The position numbers and the translations under genes were made by a program. A stretch of 64,000 nt of DNA from Akkermansiaceae bacterium UBA2381 (GTDB lineage Bacteria > Verrucomicrobiota > Verrucomicrobiia > Verrucomicrobiales > DEV007), in assembly GCA_002344215.1 (NCBI GenBank), contig DDSV01000003.1, positions 82,263 to 146,262 of the forward strand. The letters run 5' to 3'. This document shows positions 33,029 through 41,571 of the stretch, piece after piece (positions within the stretch are counted from its first letter, which is position 1; each line of letters starts with the position of its first letter). Below the pieces are notes generated by a model. The model saw only the letters and a program-made list of their open reading frames with translations. It was not told the DNA's origin and did no database searches.

Positions 33029-35317
33029 ATGAAACCCTTCTTCAGTGTCTGTCTTGCGCTTTTTGTCTACTCCTCGTTTCTCTCAGCTCAGGAGGGAGAT
33101 ATCCATCAGGGAAACTGGGTTAATTGGCGCGGTCCGCTCCAGACCGGGGTAAGCCTGGAGAGCTACGAGGGCTATGAATTCAATGAAGTGCCTGTCTGGA
33201 CCGATGCCATTGCCGGTCGCGGCACGCCGGTGATTTTCAAGGGGCGGATTTATTCTTGGGGTTACCGGGGAACAGGAGCCGAGGTGATGGAAGTGCTCCA
33301 GGCTCGCGATGAAAAAACCGGTAAGGTCATCTGGGAGCGCGAAACGCAGGACTTCATGTCCGACACGGCCTACAGCCGCTACACGGTGGGCTCACCCACG
33401 GTAGATCCGGCTTCCGGCAATATCTTCCTCATGAACACCTATGGGGAAGTTTACTGCTTCAATCCCGACGGGGAAACGGTCTGGTATCATTCCCTCGTCG
33501 AGCGCTTCGGCCGCCTCACCTTTCCCAACGGTCGTGCCGGTGCGGTGGTGATCGATGGCGACATCGCGATCGTTCGCGGAGTGACGAGCTACTGGGGTGC
33601 CGATGGTCCGGCCCGCGACCGCTTCTTTGGAATGGACAAGAACACGGGTGAGCTGCTCTGGTCCTCGACTCCCGGAGTAGGACCTCCGTATCTCAAGGAC
33701 AGCTCCTTCAGCACTCCGGTTCTTGCGACGGTTGACGGGCGCAGGGTTTTCTACGCCGGAACCGGCTGTGGAAACATCGTCTGCGTGAATGTGGGAGACG
33801 GCACTCCGCTGTGGCGCTTTCAGGTCTCCAAGGGCGGGATCAATTCCAGTCCCGTGGTTTATCAGGACAAAGTGATCTGCATTCACGGAGCCGAAAACAT
33901 GGATACGACCGAGACGGGCCGCCTTTATGCGATCCGATTCCCCACGGAGCTGGATGGAAAGCTCGGTGAAGTGGAGGAAGGTCAGGGCGGTGCTCCGAAG
34001 CTGGCGGCCGAAGCCGAAGCCTGGCGCTACACTTTTGAGCAATTCAACTGCTCGCCTCTCGTCCACGATGGCAAGGTCTATCAGATGGACAAAACGGGTC
34101 TGATGATCTGTGTCGATGCGAATGACGGCAAGGTCCTGTGGGAACTCAAACTCGCCAACGAACAGCTCTTCGCGTCGCCTGTCTATGCCGATGGAAAGCT
34201 CTACGTGACGACTTCGCCCGGCGATCTCAACATCATCGACGTGACGGGGGCGGAGCCCAAGGTGCTCCATAAGGTGAAACTGGAAGGCAATTGCTACGGC
34301 TCGGCCATGATCTGCAGCGGCCGGGTCTATGTCCACACCTCCGAAAAGCTCTATGTCTTCGAGATCAAGAACACCGGAATCAAGTGGGCCAAGGCCCCCG
34401 AGGAGGCCCGTCCGACGCCAGGTGCACCAGCCAAATTGCTGCCCGTGCCTTCGGACATCCTCATCTTCCCGGGCGTTTCCCAGTCGATCAAACTTCTCTC
34501 TCTCGATGCCGCCGGCAACCACGTCGGCACCGTCGACAAGGCGGAGTGGGCCACTTTTATCCCGCCGACCGCACGCGTGAAGTCGACGATGGATGCGACC
34601 TTCGAAGGGAACACGATCTCGGCTGCCGAGGGCGCGAAAGAATCGGCCGGTGCCTGGAAGGCCACCTCCGGGGAACTCAGCGGAATTCTCCGCGGACGGG
34701 TCGCCAAGACGCTGCCCTATTCGCAGAACTTCGACAGTTTCGAGCTCCCCGAAGAGCATCCGCTCGACAAGGTGAAGTTCGGCCATCCTCCGCTCCCGTG
34801 GATCGGTGCCCGCCTCAAGTGGGACATCCGTGAGAAGGACGGCAACAAGGTCCTCGCCAAAACGCTCGACTCCGTGCTTTTCCAGCGTGGTCTCACCTTC
34901 ATCGGTGACCCGAACCTGAAGAACTACACCGTGCAGGCCGATGTCATGACCGACGGAAACCGCCGCATCAAGTCGGTCGTGGGTCTCATCAACCAGCGCT
35001 ACATCATCGCTCTTGTCGGCAACTCAAACGTGCTGGAAGTCAGCTCGAACCACGAGCACTTCAGTAAGAACGCTCCGTTCCCGATCTCGGCGAACCAGTG
35101 GTACACACTTAAGACGCGGGTCGATGTCGCTCCGGACGGGTCGGGTGTGGTGCGCGCGAAGGCCTGGAAGAAAGGCGAGCCCGAGCCCGAGGCATGGACC
35201 CTGGAAGCCGAGCACAAGCATGCCTACCCGATGGGTGCGCCCGGAGTCTACGGATTCTCGCCCCAGGCTCAGAAGAGTGTTTTTATCGACAACCTCACCG
35301 TGACGCCGAACGAATAA
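33029..35317 (+). CDS. large secreted PQQ-like beta-propeller protein
   Basis: 762 residues with a signal peptide (MKPFFSVCLALFVYSSFLSA). Residues about 40-470 form a PQQ-like propeller of W-x-docking repeats (GNWVNWRGPLQTGVSL, KTGKVIWERETQDF, FNPDGETVWYHSLV, VGDGTPLWRFQVSKG, NDGKVLWELKLANE). A second, beta-rich half (about 480-760) contains VQADVMTDGNRRIKSVVGL and WYTLKTRVDVAPDGSGVV, which is like a LamG/concanavalin domain. These propellers do not show the quinoprotein dehydrogenase active site; binding or scaffold role is likely. The next propeller gene starts 51 bp later. Confidence 0.85.
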   Translation: MKPFFSVCLALFVYSSFLSAQEGDIHQGNWVNWRGPLQTGVSLESYEGYEFNEVPVWTDAIAGRGTPVIFKGRIYSWGYRGTGAEVMEVLQARDEKTGKVIWERETQDFMSDTAYSRYTVGSPTVDPASGNIFLMNTYGEVYCFNPDGETVWYHSLVERFGRLTFPNGRAGAVVIDGDIAIVRGVTSYWGADGPARDRFFGMDKNTGELLWSSTPGVGPPYLKDSSFSTPVLATVDGRRVFYAGTGCGNIVCVNVGDGTPLWRFQVSKGGINSSPVVYQDKVICIHGAENMDTTETGRLYAIRFPTELDGKLGEVEEGQGGAPKLAAEAEAWRYTFEQFNCSPLVHDGKVYQMDKTGLMICVDANDGKVLWELKLANEQLFASPVYADGKLYVTTSPGDLNIIDVTGAEPKVLHKVKLEGNCYGSAMICSGRVYVHTSEKLYVFEIKNTGIKWAKAPEEARPTPGAPAKLLPVPSDILIFPGVSQSIKLLSLDAAGNHVGTVDKAEWATFIPPTARVKSTMDATFEGNTISAAEGAKESAGAWKATSGELSGILRGRVAKTLPYSQNFDSFELPEEHPLDKVKFGHPPLPWIGARLKWDIREKDGNKVLAKTLDSVLFQRGLTFIGDPNLKNYTVQADVMTDGNRRIKSVVGLINQRYIIALVGNSNVLEVSSNHEHFSKNAPFPISANQWYTLKTRVDVAPDGSGVVRAKAWKKGEPEPEAWTLEAEHKHAYPMGAPGVYGFSPQAQKSVFIDNLTVTPNE

Positions 35318-35367
35318 TTTTTGATTCAAGGACTCCGCCAACCGAACCCCTGCATCTGATCCAATCC

Positions 35368-37071
35368 ATGAAATCCATCGACAAGTTAATCGCTATGACG
35401 GCGGCAGCAGCCCTTTTTGCGGTCTCCTGCGAGCGCGCCACCAAGACGACTCCTGAGGCACCGGCCACACCGGAGGCTCCTGCAGCGCCCGCTACCGCAC
35501 CGGCGAAGGAAGGGGCGTCCGTAGCGCCGCAGAATGCCAAGGTCGACGTCAAGGTCCTCGCCGCCGAAGATGACCCGAGCGGAGGTGAATGGTTGCAGTG
35601 GGGGCGCAACGGGTCGAAGAACATGATTTCTCCCGCCAAAGGCGTCTCCATCGACATCACCTCGGGCGAGGTCGACGACAAGGGCGAGATCGCCGGTGCA
35701 AAGGGAGCCAAGTGGGTTGCCAAACTCGGTTCGCAGGCCTACGGAACTCCGACGATCTATCAGGGCCAGGTCTTTGTTGGTACCAATAACGAGGAGCCCC
35801 GCATCGAAGCGGTGAAAGGCGACTACGGCATCGTCATGGCCTTCGACGAGAAGACCGGCGGACTCAACTGGCAGTTCAGCGTGCCGAAGCTCGAGGCAGG
35901 CAAGGTCTCCGATTGGGAGTATCTCGGTATCTGTTCCTCCATTCTTCTCGACGGTAAGTTCGGCTACGTCGTCACGAATCGCGGAGAGATTATTTGTCTC
36001 GATACCTACGGAATGAGCGACGGTAACGACGGTCCATTTCAGGAAGAGCAGAAATACTGGGTTGGAGGTCTGGAAAAACTTGAAACCGCCGAGCCCGTCG
36101 ACAAGGGCGAAAAAGGTGCCGATATCGTCTGGGGTTACGACATCCGCTCGGAGCTGGGGGTTTTCCCGCACAATATCACCTCCAGTTCCGTCGTTCTCGC
36201 TGGAGACAAGATCTTCGCGAGCACCTCGAATGGTGTGGACTGGTCGCACATCAACATCCCCGCGCCGACTGCGCCGACCCTGATTGCCCTGGATAAAGAA
36301 ACCGGGAAGCTTGTGGCTGAAGAGGCAAGCGGCATCAGTGAGAGGATCATGCATTGCAACTGGGCTTCTCCCGCCTATGCGGAGATCAACGGGGTCCCAA
36401 CCGTCATTTTTGGTGCCGGTGATGGCTATACTTACGGTTTCCACGCGAACGAATTCGACGTCGAGAAGGACGGTGATGAGGAATTTCACCTGATGAAGGA
36501 ACTCTGGAAGGTCAATTGCTGCCCGAATGAATACCGCTTCGATGACAAGGGTGAGCCAATCAAGTATGCGACTTATCCCGGGCCTTCCGAGATCATTTCC
36601 TCGCCCGCCGTTTACAATAACAAGGTCTACACTGTGATCGGACAGGATCCGGAGCACGGTGAGGGTGTCGGAGCAATCACCTGTATCGATCCTTCGAAAG
36701 GCACCGGTGACGACGCCGTCGTCTGGCAATTCAAAGAGCTTGGTCGCTCCATTTCGACCCCGTCGATCGCTGACGGGCTGGTTTATATCGCGGACTACTC
36801 CGGTCGCCTTTTCTGTCTCGATGCCGAGACCGGCGAGAAGTACTGGGAGCACGATACGCTTTCACACATCTGGAGTTCGACTCTCGTTGTTGACGGCAAG
36901 GTTCTCCTCGGAAACGAAGACGGCGAACTCGTTGTTCTCAAGGCCGGAAAGGAATACGAGGAACTCTCCACGATCAGCTATCCCGCTCCGATCTACTCAA
37001 CCTGCGTCGTGGCCAATGGCACACTCTACGTGATGACGCAGACCCACCTCTACGCCTACGGGAAACCCTGA
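35368..37071 (+). CDS. lipoprotein with PQQ-like beta-propeller
   Basis: 567 residues. Lipobox FAVSCERA; a proline/alanine linker (PEAPATPEAPAAPATAPAKE) reaches out from the membrane; then a propeller with GEWLQWGRNGSKNMIS, KTGGLNWQFSVPKLE, DKETGKLVAEEASG, DAETGEKYWEHDTLSHIWSS and GEWLQW-like docking strands. It follows the previous propeller gene on the same strand and both may act in the same envelope complex. A hairpin follows it. Not a methanol dehydrogenase: the catalytic pattern and disulphide are not seen. Confidence 0.85.
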   Translation: MKSIDKLIAMTAAAALFAVSCERATKTTPEAPATPEAPAAPATAPAKEGASVAPQNAKVDVKVLAAEDDPSGGEWLQWGRNGSKNMISPAKGVSIDITSGEVDDKGEIAGAKGAKWVAKLGSQAYGTPTIYQGQVFVGTNNEEPRIEAVKGDYGIVMAFDEKTGGLNWQFSVPKLEAGKVSDWEYLGICSSILLDGKFGYVVTNRGEIICLDTYGMSDGNDGPFQEEQKYWVGGLEKLETAEPVDKGEKGADIVWGYDIRSELGVFPHNITSSSVVLAGDKIFASTSNGVDWSHINIPAPTAPTLIALDKETGKLVAEEASGISERIMHCNWASPAYAEINGVPTVIFGAGDGYTYGFHANEFDVEKDGDEEFHLMKELWKVNCCPNEYRFDDKGEPIKYATYPGPSEIISSPAVYNNKVYTVIGQDPEHGEGVGAITCIDPSKGTGDDAVVWQFKELGRSISTPSIADGLVYIADYSGRLFCLDAETGEKYWEHDTLSHIWSSTLVVDGKVLLGNEDGELVVLKAGKEYEELSTISYPAPIYSTCVVANGTLYVMTQTHLYAYGKP

Positions 37072-37084
37072 ATTCGCGTGACGG

Positions 37085-37110
37085 AAGGGGTGTCTCTCGC
37101 GGCACCCCTT
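37085..37110 (+). terminator. terminator-like hairpin
   Basis: AAGGGGTG (37085-37092), ten-base loop, CACCCCTT (37103-37110), eight base pairs, followed by only a short T-poor tail. It separates the propeller genes from the transporter genes. Confidence 0.4.
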
Positions 37111-37121
37111 CGACCTTCCTG

Positions 37122-37343
37122 ATGAGTGCGAAAGTGGCGATTGTAGTCTTCGTTATTCTGGTGCTTTTACATCACGACACCTGGAACTGGGACAATAAGA
37201 GCCTATGGCTGGGATTCATTCCCGCCGGACTTGGTTATCACGCCCTCTACTCTATCGCTTGCGCCGTATTCTGGGCTCTGGTGAACCGCTTCGCCTGGCC
37301 GCACCGGACCGAGTCCTGGGCGGAGGAGGGCGAGGGGAGGTGA
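37122..37343 (+). CDS. DUF3311 small membrane protein
   Basis: 73 residues with two membrane helices (VAIVVFVILVLLHHD; SLWLGFIPAGLGYHALYSIA). The H-H-D...W-x-G-F-x-P-A-G-L-x-Y-H layout is that of DUF3311, which nearly always precedes a sodium:solute symporter gene and is considered its small subunit or accessory protein. That symporter starts 34 bp downstream here. The function of the pair's small member is not defined. Confidence 0.8.
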   Translation: MSAKVAIVVFVILVLLHHDTWNWDNKSLWLGFIPAGLGYHALYSIACAVFWALVNRFAWPHRTESWAEEGEGR

Positions 37344-37377
37344 AAGGTGCTTTCGGTATTTGTCAGGGAGAAACGAC

Positions 37378-38937
37378 ATGACCACTTTTTATATTCTCGT
37401 TGGCTATCTCACCCTGCTCATCGGCCTGGGGATTCTGAGTAATCGCGTTTTCAAAGGCACCAGCGCCGACTTTTTTGTCGTGAGCCGGTCCGTCGGCTCA
37501 TTTCTCCTCCTCATGTCGATCTTCGGAACGACGATGACAGGATTTGCCATCGTCGGGTCAACGGCGAAGGCCTATTCAAACGGTATTGGTGTCTACGGCC
37601 TGATGGCCTCATGGTCCGGTTTGATGCACTCAGCGGTCTTTTTTGCGGTCGGAATCAAACTCTGGGCGATCGGAAAACGAAACGGCTACGTGACCCAGTG
37701 CGAATTTTTCCGCGATCGGTTCGAGTCCCCCGGGCTCGGCTACCTTCTCTTTCCCATCCTTGTGCTTCTCGTCATTCCCTACCTCCTCGTGGGAGTGATC
37801 GCCGCCGGCAAATTCATCCAGCCGACCACGGCGGGGCTCTTTCCCGATGCCTTTCCGATGCCGCCTCTGCCGAATGGAAATCCTCATCCGCTGAGCGGTG
37901 GAATTCCGCCCTGGCTCGGGAGCGGGGTCATTTGTCTCATCGTGCTCTTCTACGTTTTCTTCGGCGGTCTTCGCGGGGCGGTGTGGGCGAACACCTTTCA
38001 GACCATCGTCTTCATGGTCACCGGAGTAATCGCCTTTTACATGATCTCAAAGAGCCTTGGAGGTCTCAGGGAAGCGACCGAGAGTGTTGCCGCGAGTGAT
38101 TTTTCCTCTCCACGACTTTCCCGCGAAGGCATGATGGGCAAACTTGAGTTTCTGAGCTATGCCTTCGTACCGCTCTCGGTTGGAATGTTTCCGCATCTTT
38201 TCCAGCATTGGCTGACCGCCAAAAGCGCACAAAGTTTCAAGCTCACCGTCGTTGCTCATCCGATCTTTATCATGATCGTGTGGCTGCCGTGTATTCTGAT
38301 CGGGATCTGGGCGGCGGCCTACCTGGGGCCGCTTGGCGAGGGACAATCTCCGAACTCAGTCCTCGGGCGCATGGTCGGACAGCTCGTCCATTCGCATGTC
38401 CTTACTGGACTCGTCGGTGCGGGAGTACTGGCGGCGATCATGTCGTCGCTCGACTCCCAATTCATGTGCCTCGGTACGATGTTCACGAACGATGTTGTCG
38501 TGCGTAAATTCGGCGCGGACCGGTTCTCTGACACGCAGAAGATCTGGATTGCGCGGGGATTTATCCTCGCCGTGGTCGCTTGCACCTATCTGCTCGCGCT
38601 CGCCCTGATGAACAGCGCCCAGGTTTTCGATCTGGGGGTCTGGTGCTTCAGCGGCTTTGCCGGACTCTTCCCGCTCATCGTTGCCGCCCTCTACTGGAAG
38701 CGCACCACGGCAGCCGGTGCCTTCGCCTGCGTGATTTCGACGGTGCTGGTATGGAGTATCCTCTTTTATCGTGACATCATCGCTGCAAAACCGGCGGGTG
38801 CGGCAAGCGACGAGACTCTCATCTTCGGTTTAATGCCTGTGGCTCTTATCATCGCCGTCTCCGCTCTTTCACTCGTGCTGGTTTCTCTCATGACGAAGAA
38901 ACCGGGAGACGACACGATACGTAAGTTTTTCGTGTGA
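37378..38937 (+). CDS. sodium:solute symporter family protein
   Basis: 519 residues, about 13 membrane helices. SSS family signs: FYILVGYLTLLIGLG, FFVVSRSVGSFLLLMSIFGT, the VTQCEFFRDRFESPGLGYL loop, VFFGGLRGAVWANTFQTIVF, and MPHL-type 'VGMFPHLFQHWLTAKSA'. The region MSSLDSQFMCLGTMFTNDVV is the sodium-site helix. The substrate (for example a sugar, sialic acid, proline or pantothenate) is not readable. An AGGGAG site stands before the ATG at 37378. Forms a transcription unit with the DUF3311 gene. Confidence 0.9.
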   Translation: MTTFYILVGYLTLLIGLGILSNRVFKGTSADFFVVSRSVGSFLLLMSIFGTTMTGFAIVGSTAKAYSNGIGVYGLMASWSGLMHSAVFFAVGIKLWAIGKRNGYVTQCEFFRDRFESPGLGYLLFPILVLLVIPYLLVGVIAAGKFIQPTTAGLFPDAFPMPPLPNGNPHPLSGGIPPWLGSGVICLIVLFYVFFGGLRGAVWANTFQTIVFMVTGVIAFYMISKSLGGLREATESVAASDFSSPRLSREGMMGKLEFLSYAFVPLSVGMFPHLFQHWLTAKSAQSFKLTVVAHPIFIMIVWLPCILIGIWAAAYLGPLGEGQSPNSVLGRMVGQLVHSHVLTGLVGAGVLAAIMSSLDSQFMCLGTMFTNDVVVRKFGADRFSDTQKIWIARGFILAVVACTYLLALALMNSAQVFDLGVWCFSGFAGLFPLIVAALYWKRTTAAGAFACVISTVLVWSILFYRDIIAAKPAGAASDETLIFGLMPVALIIAVSALSLVLVSLMTKKPGDDTIRKFFV

Positions 38938-38989
38938 TTTTCACCCCGACCCTGTCAGGTCTTCTATCCAACCCTCCCAGCTTTTACAA

Positions 38990-39028
38990 CGCTAAACCGC
39001 CAAACAGCTACCCGCTAAACTGCTATCC
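38990..39028 (+). repeat. period-8 degenerate repeat in the leader
   Basis: CGCTAAAC (38990-38997), CGCCAAAC (38998-39005), AGCTACC (39006-39012), CGCTAAAC (39013-39020), TGCTATCC (39021-39028), ending one base before the next ATG. Four units have eight bases and one has seven. This is a different word from the repeats at 1517-1644 but has the same period. Confidence 0.55.
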
Positions 39029-39029
39029 C

Positions 39030-40094
39030 ATGACCTCAGACGAAGCCAAAGCACAACTCGACGAACGTGTCCGCGATATGATGACGTGGCACTTCAGTGA
39101 TGAAACCGGATGCCCTTTCTGGCTTGATTGGAAGAAGAGCGTTGGCTGGGATCCTCGCGAGGAAGTGAAGAGTTACGAGGACATCGTGAAGTTCCCCCAC
39201 TTTCAGGACGAGTGGCTTCGCGATGAGAAGAATGAGCGTTTTGTCCCAAATGCCTTCAAGGGACGGCCCTTTAATGTCTTTGAGACAGGCGGGACAACAG
39301 GTCTTCCGAAACAGCGTGTCGGGTGGGATGACTACAAGCATGACTATGAGCAGTTCTCCCATCAGTTGAGTGATGAGTTTTTCCCCAAAGGCGGCAACTG
39401 GATCATGGTCGGGCCGACCGGGCCGCGTCGTCTTCGTCTTGCCGTGGAGCACCTTGCCAACTATCGCGGAGGAAGTTGTTATCACGTCGATTGTGATCCC
39501 CGCTGGGTCAAAAAGGTGATCGCCCGCAAAGCCTATGAGGAAGCTGAGCGTTACCAGGCGCACGTCATGGAGCAGGCAGTAGAGATCATCAAGCACCGCG
39601 ACATCCAGTGTATCTTCACAACACCGCGCCTTCTCGCCTCTATCGGTGAGCGGATCTCCATCTCAAGCCATGGCATCAAGGGCTGCTTCTGCGGAGGCAC
39701 CTCGATGACTCCCGAGTATGTCCGCTTCCTTCAGGAGGAAGTTCTCGAGGACAAGGCCCAGTTCGTGCCGACCTATGGCAACACGCTCATGGGCCTCGCT
39801 GTTTCGGTTCCCGAAGAATTGAAAGCTAACAACTACAGTGTGACGTACTACGCGCCCCAGCCGCGCGCGGTGCTCCGCATCGTTGATCCCGAGAAGACCG
39901 AGATCACGAAAGGTTATGGCGAATACGGTCGTGTTGAACTCACCACGCTGACTCACGAGTTCTTTATGCCACGCTTTCTGGAGCGCGACGAGGCGATCCG
40001 CCGTCATCCGCATGCGAAACATCCCTGGGATGGAGTCGGAGATGTGCGTCCATTTGGCGCGTTGACCGGTAAGGTGATCGAAGGCGTTTATTAA
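39030..40094 (+). CDS. LuxE-like / AMP-forming acyl-activating protein
   Basis: 354 residues, short for the ANL superfamily and close to LuxE or PaaK-like proteins. The ATP motif ETGGTTGLPK (85-94) is intact; further signs are NWIMVGPTGPRRLRL, CIFTTPRLLASIGER, GCFCGGTSMTPEYVRFL and VPTYGNTLMGLAV, and GEYGRVELTTLTHEFFMPRF. No large C-terminal lid domain is present. Likely it activates a carboxylic acid as an acyl-adenylate for the next gene's aldehyde dehydrogenase, which starts 19 bp on. Substrate unknown. The start at 39030 is chosen because the upstream part holds repeats, not protein-like sequence. Confidence 0.72.
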   Translation: MTSDEAKAQLDERVRDMMTWHFSDETGCPFWLDWKKSVGWDPREEVKSYEDIVKFPHFQDEWLRDEKNERFVPNAFKGRPFNVFETGGTTGLPKQRVGWDDYKHDYEQFSHQLSDEFFPKGGNWIMVGPTGPRRLRLAVEHLANYRGGSCYHVDCDPRWVKKVIARKAYEEAERYQAHVMEQAVEIIKHRDIQCIFTTPRLLASIGERISISSHGIKGCFCGGTSMTPEYVRFLQEEVLEDKAQFVPTYGNTLMGLAVSVPEELKANNYSVTYYAPQPRAVLRIVDPEKTEITKGYGEYGRVELTTLTHEFFMPRFLERDEAIRRHPHAKHPWDGVGDVRPFGALTGKVIEGVY

Positions 40095-40113
40095 TTCCCA
40101 TTCAAAGGCAAGC

Positions 40114-41553
40114 ATGAGCGCTCCCCACATTCCCATCCTCCGTCAGGGCCGGGTCCACAAATCTCTGGACGTGCAAACCGTGCCAAAGCTGGGCACGGAC
40201 GAAGCGGCCGCCGAGATCAGTTTCGCCTGCGCGGACATGATCAAATACGATCTCCACAAAATGGGGACGGCACGTGCGGCCTTGAAGAAGTTCTCCTGTC
40301 AGGAACTCGTCGAGATCACCAAAAAGGCTGGAGAGATTTTCCTGAATGATGCCCTCCCTGTGGGCACCGAGGGCGCGATGCAGACCCCGGAGGATTATGT
40401 GCTTTCCCTCGCCTCGACGAGCGGCCTCCCTCATGCGCTCATCCGCATGAACATGAAGCGCCTCGGCGGCATTTTTGCGGACATCGACACCATTTTCCGC
40501 GGCCTCACCCGCGGCCTCGATTGGGCGGTGCTCGACAAGGGTTATGGAGAACAGGGGGGAGCTCCCGTAAGTTTTTCGGCGACGACCAACGAGCTCGCCG
40601 TGATTCTTCCCAGTAACTCGCCCGCGGTCAACGCTCTTTGGATCCCTTCCATTGCAATGAAGGTTCCTGTGCTCCTGAAGCCGGGCCGGGAGGAGCCGTG
40701 GACTCCCTGGCGCATCATTCAGGCTTTCATCAAGGCGGGTGCTCCGGCCGAGGCCTTCAGCCTTTACCCCACCCAGCATGAGGGATCGGGCATCATTATC
40801 CGCCGCGCCGGACGGGTCATGCTTTTTGGTGATGACTCGACGGTGAAGCAATACGAGAACGACGAGCGCATCGAGGTTCACGGCACCGGATATTCGAAAT
40901 TCCTCATCGGCGAAGACGAGATCGACAACTGGGAGAAATACATCGACACCATCGTGGAGTCCGTCTCGGCCAACTCGGGCCGCAGTTGTATTTGCACATC
41001 GACCATCGTTGTTCCGCGTCACGGCGACGCGATCGCTCATGCGGTGGCAAAGCGTCTCGCCGAGATCAAGCCTCTCGCACAGGACGATCCGAACGCCAAA
41101 CTTTCCGGCTTTGCGAATCCCATGTTCGCCGAGTGGATCAACGAGGCCGTCGAGAAGGGTCTCCGCGCCGGCGGGGCGACTGATGTGACGGCCGAATTTC
41201 GCGAAGGTGAGCGTTTCCACCAGCGGGACGGCATGAACTATCTCCAGCCGACCCTGATCCGTGTTGATTCCTTCGATCAGGAGCTGGCGATCCGTGAGTT
41301 CCTGTTCCCTTTCGCCAGCGTCGTGGAATGCCCCCAGGCGGAGATGCTCGGAAAAATCGGGTTTTCTCTCGTCGTCACGGCGGTGACGAAAGACGTGGCC
41401 TGGATCAATCAGCTTTTCGACTGCCCGCACATTGACCGTCTCAATATCGGCAATGTGCCGACGAATCGAATCAAGTGGGATCAACCGCACGAAGGCAACT
41501 TGTTTGAGTTCCTGTATACGCGCCGTTCATTCCAGATTGCGGACATCGCGTGA
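40114..41553 (+). CDS. aldehyde dehydrogenase-fold acyl reductase
   Basis: 479 residues. ALDH motifs: AVILPSNSPAVNALWIPSI (nucleotide fold), VLLKPGREEPWTPW with K189, and the catalytic cysteine C292 in SANSGRSCICTS. Family length is slightly short and the motif wording differs from common NAD-ALDHs; together with the LuxE-like gene before it this favours an acyl-to-aldehyde reductase (LuxC/acylating type). The next gene encodes an alcohol dehydrogenase. There is no luxAB, so light production is not implied. Direction of the reaction and cofactor are inferred. Confidence 0.75.
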   Translation: MSAPHIPILRQGRVHKSLDVQTVPKLGTDEAAAEISFACADMIKYDLHKMGTARAALKKFSCQELVEITKKAGEIFLNDALPVGTEGAMQTPEDYVLSLASTSGLPHALIRMNMKRLGGIFADIDTIFRGLTRGLDWAVLDKGYGEQGGAPVSFSATTNELAVILPSNSPAVNALWIPSIAMKVPVLLKPGREEPWTPWRIIQAFIKAGAPAEAFSLYPTQHEGSGIIIRRAGRVMLFGDDSTVKQYENDERIEVHGTGYSKFLIGEDEIDNWEKYIDTIVESVSANSGRSCICTSTIVVPRHGDAIAHAVAKRLAEIKPLAQDDPNAKLSGFANPMFAEWINEAVEKGLRAGGATDVTAEFREGERFHQRDGMNYLQPTLIRVDSFDQELAIREFLFPFASVVECPQAEMLGKIGFSLVVTAVTKDVAWINQLFDCPHIDRLNIGNVPTNRIKWDQPHEGNLFEFLYTRRSFQIADIA

Positions 41554-41564
41554 GAAGCTACGGT
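41537..41564 (+). promoter_or_regulatory. promoter-like site inside the end of the ALDH gene
   Basis: TTGCGG (41537-41542), 16 bp, TACGGT (41559-41564), then seven bases to the ATG at 41572. It overlaps the previous stop codon, so its use is uncertain; it is listed because the geometry repeats that at 12612. Confidence 0.25.
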
Positions 41565-41571
41565 CCTCCCG

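Noticed and set aside
33029..37071. Methanol/alcohol quinoprotein dehydrogenases
   Set aside because: The propellers have docking repeats but I do not see the PQQ active-site motifs or disulphide; a lipoprotein and a LamG-like half argue for binding roles.
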